12,425 nt of DNA from Hymenoscyphus infarciens (Eukaryota; Ascomycota; Leotiomycetes; Helotiales; Helotiaceae), in NCBI GenBank assembly GCA_001414345.1, contig LLCB01000695.1, forward strand, positions 1-12,425. Direction: 5' to 3'. The position numbers and the translations under genes were made by a program. This document shows positions 8,568 to 12,425 of this stretch, one piece after another. Positions within the stretch are counted from its first letter, which is position 1; the number at the start of each line of letters is the position of its first letter. The notes under the pieces are model-generated. The model saw only the letters and a program-made list of their open reading frames with translations. It made no database searches and had not been told where the DNA came from.

Positions 8568-9480
8568 ATCTCTCTCTACTCTACTAGAACCTTATAAAAA
8601 TCTAATAAAAGAATAATAATACTAATTATAAACTATTAAGCAAATATTACTATAGTTAAAGCCTTCTTCTAAAGTACTAGTAGTTACTAATATACTATAG
8701 AACTTAAGAGTACTAGTAGTAAAGCTATTAATAACTTCTAATCTTTTAAAAGGTTTAAGATTATTAGTATAACTACTATATTCTAAGTAAGAAGCTAAAC
8801 TAGTAGCTTTATTTTTAGAAATATAATAAATAAGATACTTATCTTTACTAGTAAGATACTTTTTAGCCTTAAACTTAAGTATATAAGCTTTAATCTCTAT
8901 AAACTAATCTTAAAATACCTTAAATACTTTTATTTTATAAGAAATATTACTTTATATATAAATAGCTCTAATAGTAGCTATATTATTAATACTTAAGAAA
9001 GCTATAAGCTCTCTTTCTAGTATTAAAAGTAAAGTACTAGTAAGAAGAATAAACTATATAGAAAAGTTAAAAAGAGCTTACTTAAACTTATATATTATAC
9101 TTCTATAATATTTAAAAGTAATAAGAAAGTAACTTTTATTAAATATAATTTAATTAAGCTTTTTAGAGGCTATTAAAGCTTTAATAGTCTTTATTAAGCT
9201 CTTTAATTTAATACTCTTTATACTAATTAAGGTAAAAGCCTTAATCTTATTACTATCTTCTTAAATAGAATAAGGTATATTAAACTCTTTTACTCTTCTA
9301 AATAAGTCTACTTTTAAAGCTATTAAAGAAGCTATAACTATAGTAGTAGTAGAAGTACTTAGAAATAAGGCTAAAAGGTAAGTTAAAGACTTTTTACTAC
9401 TAGTAAGTAAAATACCTAGAATATAAGGAACTTTTAAAAGAATAACTTATAATAAGAAATACTATTTCTCTATATAAAAG
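8568..9480 (-). other. Decayed RecQ/DEAH helicase core within the pseudogene
   Basis: Motifs occur in the correct order. Motif I (Walker A) is LTSSKKS at 9387-9407, matching PTGxGKS with Pro to Leu and Gly to Ser or Lys. Motif II is IIFNKSYFL at 9123-9149, matching a DExH box: D to N, E to K and H to Y are all single TpG or CpA changes. Motif III is TST at 9033-9041 for TAT. Motif V is VTTSTLEEGFNYSN at 8646-8687 for an AT..LEEG(F)D pattern. Motif VI is stop-GSSRVERD at 8568-8594 for QxxGRxGRD, with Gln turned into a stop. Between motifs III and V, ISKNKATSLAS (about 8790-8822) fits the RecQ strand IVa region. The segment 9426-9480 would hold the Q-motif-like lead-in. Confidence 0.85.
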
Positions 9481-9959
9481 CTAGCTTTAAAGTCTCTAAG
9501 AAATTCTCTTAGTAAAGCTTCTAATAAAGAGCTAGTAGAAGAGATAGAACTTAGAGTTATAAGGTCTTTAGTTTAAACTCTTTTAATAGGTCTAGTAGAA
9601 CTTAGACTACTAATAGAAGATACTTATCTAAAGTGTTTACTTATAGTTATAATAAGAGAAGAGTCTTTACTATATCTAAGAGTAAAGCTATTAGAGAAAG
9701 TTAAGCTCTTATTACTAAACTCTTTATTTTATAACTCTAGAAAAGAAAGAAAAGTATTAGAATTAGAGCTATCTAGCTTAAAAAACTTAAAGAAAGAATA
9801 ATAAAAGTCTAAATAAGTAAATTATAAAGTACTTATAGTATTCTTTAAAGTACTAGTAGTTCTAGTATAGTTTAATTCTTTAACTCTATTAGAGTAATTT
9901 ATCTATCTAGTAGCTAATAAAGTACTAGTAGTATTAGACTCTATATCTACTAAAGTAAG

Positions 9960-10480
9960 ATTAGAATTAAAGTTAACTAATATAAAGTATCTAATAATAG
10001 CTACTATTAATTATTTATAAGTTTAAATTCCTAGTTTTTATCTTATAAAAGACTTAGATATAGAATTAAGCTTAAGACTAAGGTCTCTAAAGTCTAGAAG
10101 CCTTTTATTAATATAGAAAAAGTAATAGACTAAATTACTTTCTTTAGCTCTTTACTTAGACTCTAATAGATAGAGATCTAATTATTAAACTAAAAGATCT
10201 ACTAGTATTATATATAAAAGAAAGATCTTAGAAATATTAAGAGGTAAATATCTAATATTAAACCTCTTACTACTTCTAAAGCTTTATCTCTTAAAGTAAG
10301 AAATTTTAAGAATAAAAAGATTACTTCTTAAGTTATCTAAGAAAAGCTTTCTAAAGTCTTTTAAAGAATTTAAAAAATAAAGAATAATAAGCTTACTATT
10401 ATATAAAAGAAGGCTTAAATATAAGTATACTAGTAATAGAGTAAGCTTCTTAAACTCTACTATACTCTTATAATAGTCTA
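9960..10480 (-). other. Pre-helicase conserved region typical of fungal TLH-like proteins
   Basis: Decayed peptides here line up, from memory of the family, with the stretch that precedes RecQ in large fungal telomere-linked helicases. LLLYNSKL at 10389-10412 would be a P-x-R-G-x-E-L motif. FILKISYFKR (about 10279-10310) would be a V.V..YHK segment. IRYLPLNISKIFLLYI (about 10208-10258) would be an RFLP.....LL..Y segment. KLGI-stop-TYK-stop at 10011-10037 would be an LGI..YRQ motif followed by an AI..R(Y/F) helix. Its biochemical function is not established to my knowledge. The match is by pattern, without an alignment. Confidence 0.6.
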
Positions 10481-11294
10481 AGACCTAATCCTTATTAATA
10501 GTAGTTTTATTAGAAATAGAACTATAATTAAAGAAGGAAGAGAATAAACTACTATCTTTTAAGAAATAGTTTAATAAAAAACTATTATTAATCTTACTAT
10601 TAGAATAAAAATCTCTAAAGTATAAACTAGGTATCTTATTACTAACGTCCTCTATCTTAGAGTACTCTTCTAAAGTAATATTACTAAAGCTAGCTTTAAG
10701 TATATTAAATAGTAGAGTATTAAAGAGTAGATCTTAAGTCTTTATAATAAGTTCTTAGAATAAGACTTATAAATCTTCTATACTTATACTAATATTTTTA
10801 TAAGATATAGTATTAGGTCTAGAAGTACTAATAGTAACTATATTAAAGCTAGATAATATCTTATTTACTTAAAAAGTATAAGAACGTAGTAAAAGAACCT
10901 CTCTTATTCTATTACTAATACTATTATTAAAGTACTTAGATATAAAAGAGCTTAATATATCTATAAAGCTAGTAGTCTTATATTCTAGATAAGAACTAAG
11001 ATAAGATTTAATAATAATAAGCTAAGAATAGTATATAAAGTAACTATAATACTATAATAACTTTAAAGTATTTCTAAAAGATAGATAAGGTCTTATAGAC
11101 TTAGTAGTAAAGAAAGAACTAATAAAACTATTAAAGATATTAAAGTCTAAAGGTACTTTTAGAATCTCTATTAGTAGTTCTATTAATAAGAATCTAATCT
11201 TAGAAGAAGACTTATCTAGCTTCTTAAGAGTCTTCTTTATATAAGTATAGTTATTTTTAAAAATAGAGTTATTTAAAGAAGCTATACTAATATT

Positions 11295-11447
11295 AGAAGA
11301 TTAAGAAGAAGAAGAAGAAGAAGAAAAAGAAGAAGAGTTATTAGAGCTAGATAATAAATAAACTAAGCTATTATTACTAGTAATAGACTTAGAATTATCT
11401 ATATTATCCTTATTATTTATAATATCTTCTTCTATATCTTCTTCTTC
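11295..11447 (-). other. Poly-serine and acidic linker in the pseudogene
   Basis: The plus-strand AGAAGA repeat at 11295-11336 reads on the minus strand as about a dozen Ser codons (TCT) with one stop and one Phe. Just upstream in the protein, 11424-11447 encodes EEEDIEED. Low-complexity Ser and acidic tracts are common linkers in large fungal nuclear proteins. TCT/AGA triplets contain no CpA or TpG, so this tract survived RIP unusually well. Confidence 0.65.
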
Positions 11448-12425
11448 TATTAAAAAACTAGAAGTAGTAGTAGTAGATAAGCTTTTATTATTAATAAGAA
11501 GTTTTATTTTAAACGTATTAAAACGTCTATTATACTTCTTCTTAAAAGTAGAAAGCTTAGTCTTAAAACTACTAGATTCTAGATTCTCTTCTACTTCTTT
11601 AAAAGTAAGAGTATAAAAAGTACTAAAGAGTCTCTTTAAAGAAGAAGAAGGTTTAAATAAAAGTATATTATTAAGCTTAAAATTAAAGTAAAAGTAATAA
11701 AATAAATAAATTATAAAGCTATTATAAAAGCTAAAGTACTTAAGATAACTATTACTATTTAAAAGAGATATAAAGCCTTAGTTCTTTAACTTATTCTTCT
11801 TAAAGCTATTAAGTATATTAAGTTATATTTTACTAAGATAAGTACTCTTCTCTAAACTTAGATAAAGACTCTCTTATAAATTAAAGCTTAATATAGCTAT
11901 AATAGGCTCTTCTTTTTTATTTAAAAGTACTACTAAACTAGCTAAGTTATTTACTAAGTTATATTAACTAATATAGCTAGGGTATTTAGACCTAGCTTAA
12001 AAAGAAGTCTTCTTATCTTAACTATCTAAGTTATAGTAGTTAAGCTTAGCTAAATAGTAAGAGTCTTATTCTAAAATAGCTTTAAAGAAAGCTAGTTTAG
12101 AACTAGAAAGAAGAGGATCTTTAGGTTTTAAAGAAAGGTCTTATTTAAGTATATCTTCTACTATATTAGAAGGTTTACTAGCTATAAGACTAGTAAGCTC
12201 TATAATAGTAAAAAAACACTTATTAGAAGTAAGAGCTTAACCTAGAGATAAAGAAAAGTAAAAAGCTAAAGTAGACTTATTTATAAGTCTAGTATAACTA
12301 GAAGATATATATCTTACTATATTAGGCTTAGAAAGGAGATAAGTAGAGTAAAGATAATAAGTAAAGAGAGAGAAGACTTCTAGCTTCTTAAAAGAGACTA
12401 AAGCTAAGAGAAAGACTTCTTTAAA

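Larger units (their letters stand above)
7821..12425 (-). pseudogene. RIP-destroyed telomere-linked RecQ-type helicase (TLH-like), 5' end outside window
   Basis: One minus-strand frame persists over about 1,535 codons with only about 47 stops (about 3%), while other frames are stop-dense. Every stop is TAA or TAG, as RIP produces from CAA, CAG or TGG. No frameshift or intron is evident. Reading inward from 12425: a Ser/Lys/Leu-rich N-terminal part; a poly-Ser and acidic linker (11295-11447); a region resembling the domain before the helicase in large fungal TLH proteins (about 9960-10480); a RecQ core with decayed motifs I, II, III, V and VI (8568-9480); and a C-terminal part with former Cys/His codons. 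RecQ enzymes are ATP-driven 3'-5' DNA helicases acting in the nucleus, and TLH genes lie at chromosome ends in several fungi. Length and order fit TLH rather than a housekeeping RecQ. There is no start codon and no function now. Confidence 0.85.

Noticed and set aside
7861..12425. Plus-strand frame starting at positions equal to 1 modulo 3 looks fairly open and GNN-rich, with a Glu-rich run near 11300.
   Set aside because: Its stop density is well above that of the minus-strand frame, and it yields no recognisable motifs. It is the antisense shadow of the helicase relic; the Glu run is the complement of the poly-Ser tract.
7821..12425. Retrotransposon polyprotein or Helitron Rep-helicase as the identity of the pseudogene.
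   Set aside because: No reverse transcriptase, integrase or HUH Rep pattern was found. The DExH box, motif VI form and the order of flanking domains fit RecQ rather than the Pif1-type helicase of Helitrons.

Overview
This window looks like an extremely AT-rich, repeat-derived block from a filamentous ascomycete (Pezizomycotina-type) genome that has been heavily mutated by repeat-induced point mutation (RIP). Direct evidence: TpG and CpA are almost gone on both strands. I count about seven TpG and roughly thirty CpA in 12.4 kb, where base composition would predict hundreds. TpA is everywhere, and ATG is practically missing: two on the plus strand (1462 and 3569) and one on the minus strand (CAT at 3553). 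No intact protein gene can be supported, and I see no tRNA or rRNA. The species cannot be named from the sequence.

Layout. (1) 1-264 is AT-rich sequence with only vague satellite resemblance. (2) About 265-7450 is one long satellite array with a 162-bp period, degenerate at its left edge (265-1093), regular from 1094 to 4497, changing subfamily around 4500-4775, and regular again to 7450. It is interrupted twice. A 976-bp terminal-inverted-repeat element sits at 3211-4186 with a 10-bp target duplication; removing the element and one duplication copy restores the 162-bp register exactly. A less well bounded insertion or unrelated segment lies at about 4776-5505. (3) 7451-7820 is AT-rich flank. 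(4) 7821-12425, minus strand, is the RIP-destroyed remains of one very long gene that continues past the window end.

The gene was found by reading the minus strand for a frame with few stops rather than for an open frame. One frame holds over about 1,535 codons with about 47 stops, all TAA or TAG, as expected from RIP of CAA, CAG and TGG codons. It keeps the order and decayed forms of RecQ/DEAH helicase motifs I, II, III, V and VI. Upstream of the helicase core is a region resembling the conserved domain of the large fungal telomere-linked RecQ helicases (TLH type). I therefore call it a TLH-like RecQ helicase pseudogene.

Inference: a long satellite beside a TLH-like helicase relic suggests a subtelomeric or subtelomere-derived block, duplicated enough to attract RIP and later hit by a small DNA transposon that was also mutated. 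No telomeric repeat tract is present, so chromosome-end proximity is not shown. Nothing here looks like a functioning novel system. The interest lies in the recoverable helicase, the satellite's higher-order structure, the cleanly datable insertion, and the visible mutational intermediates.
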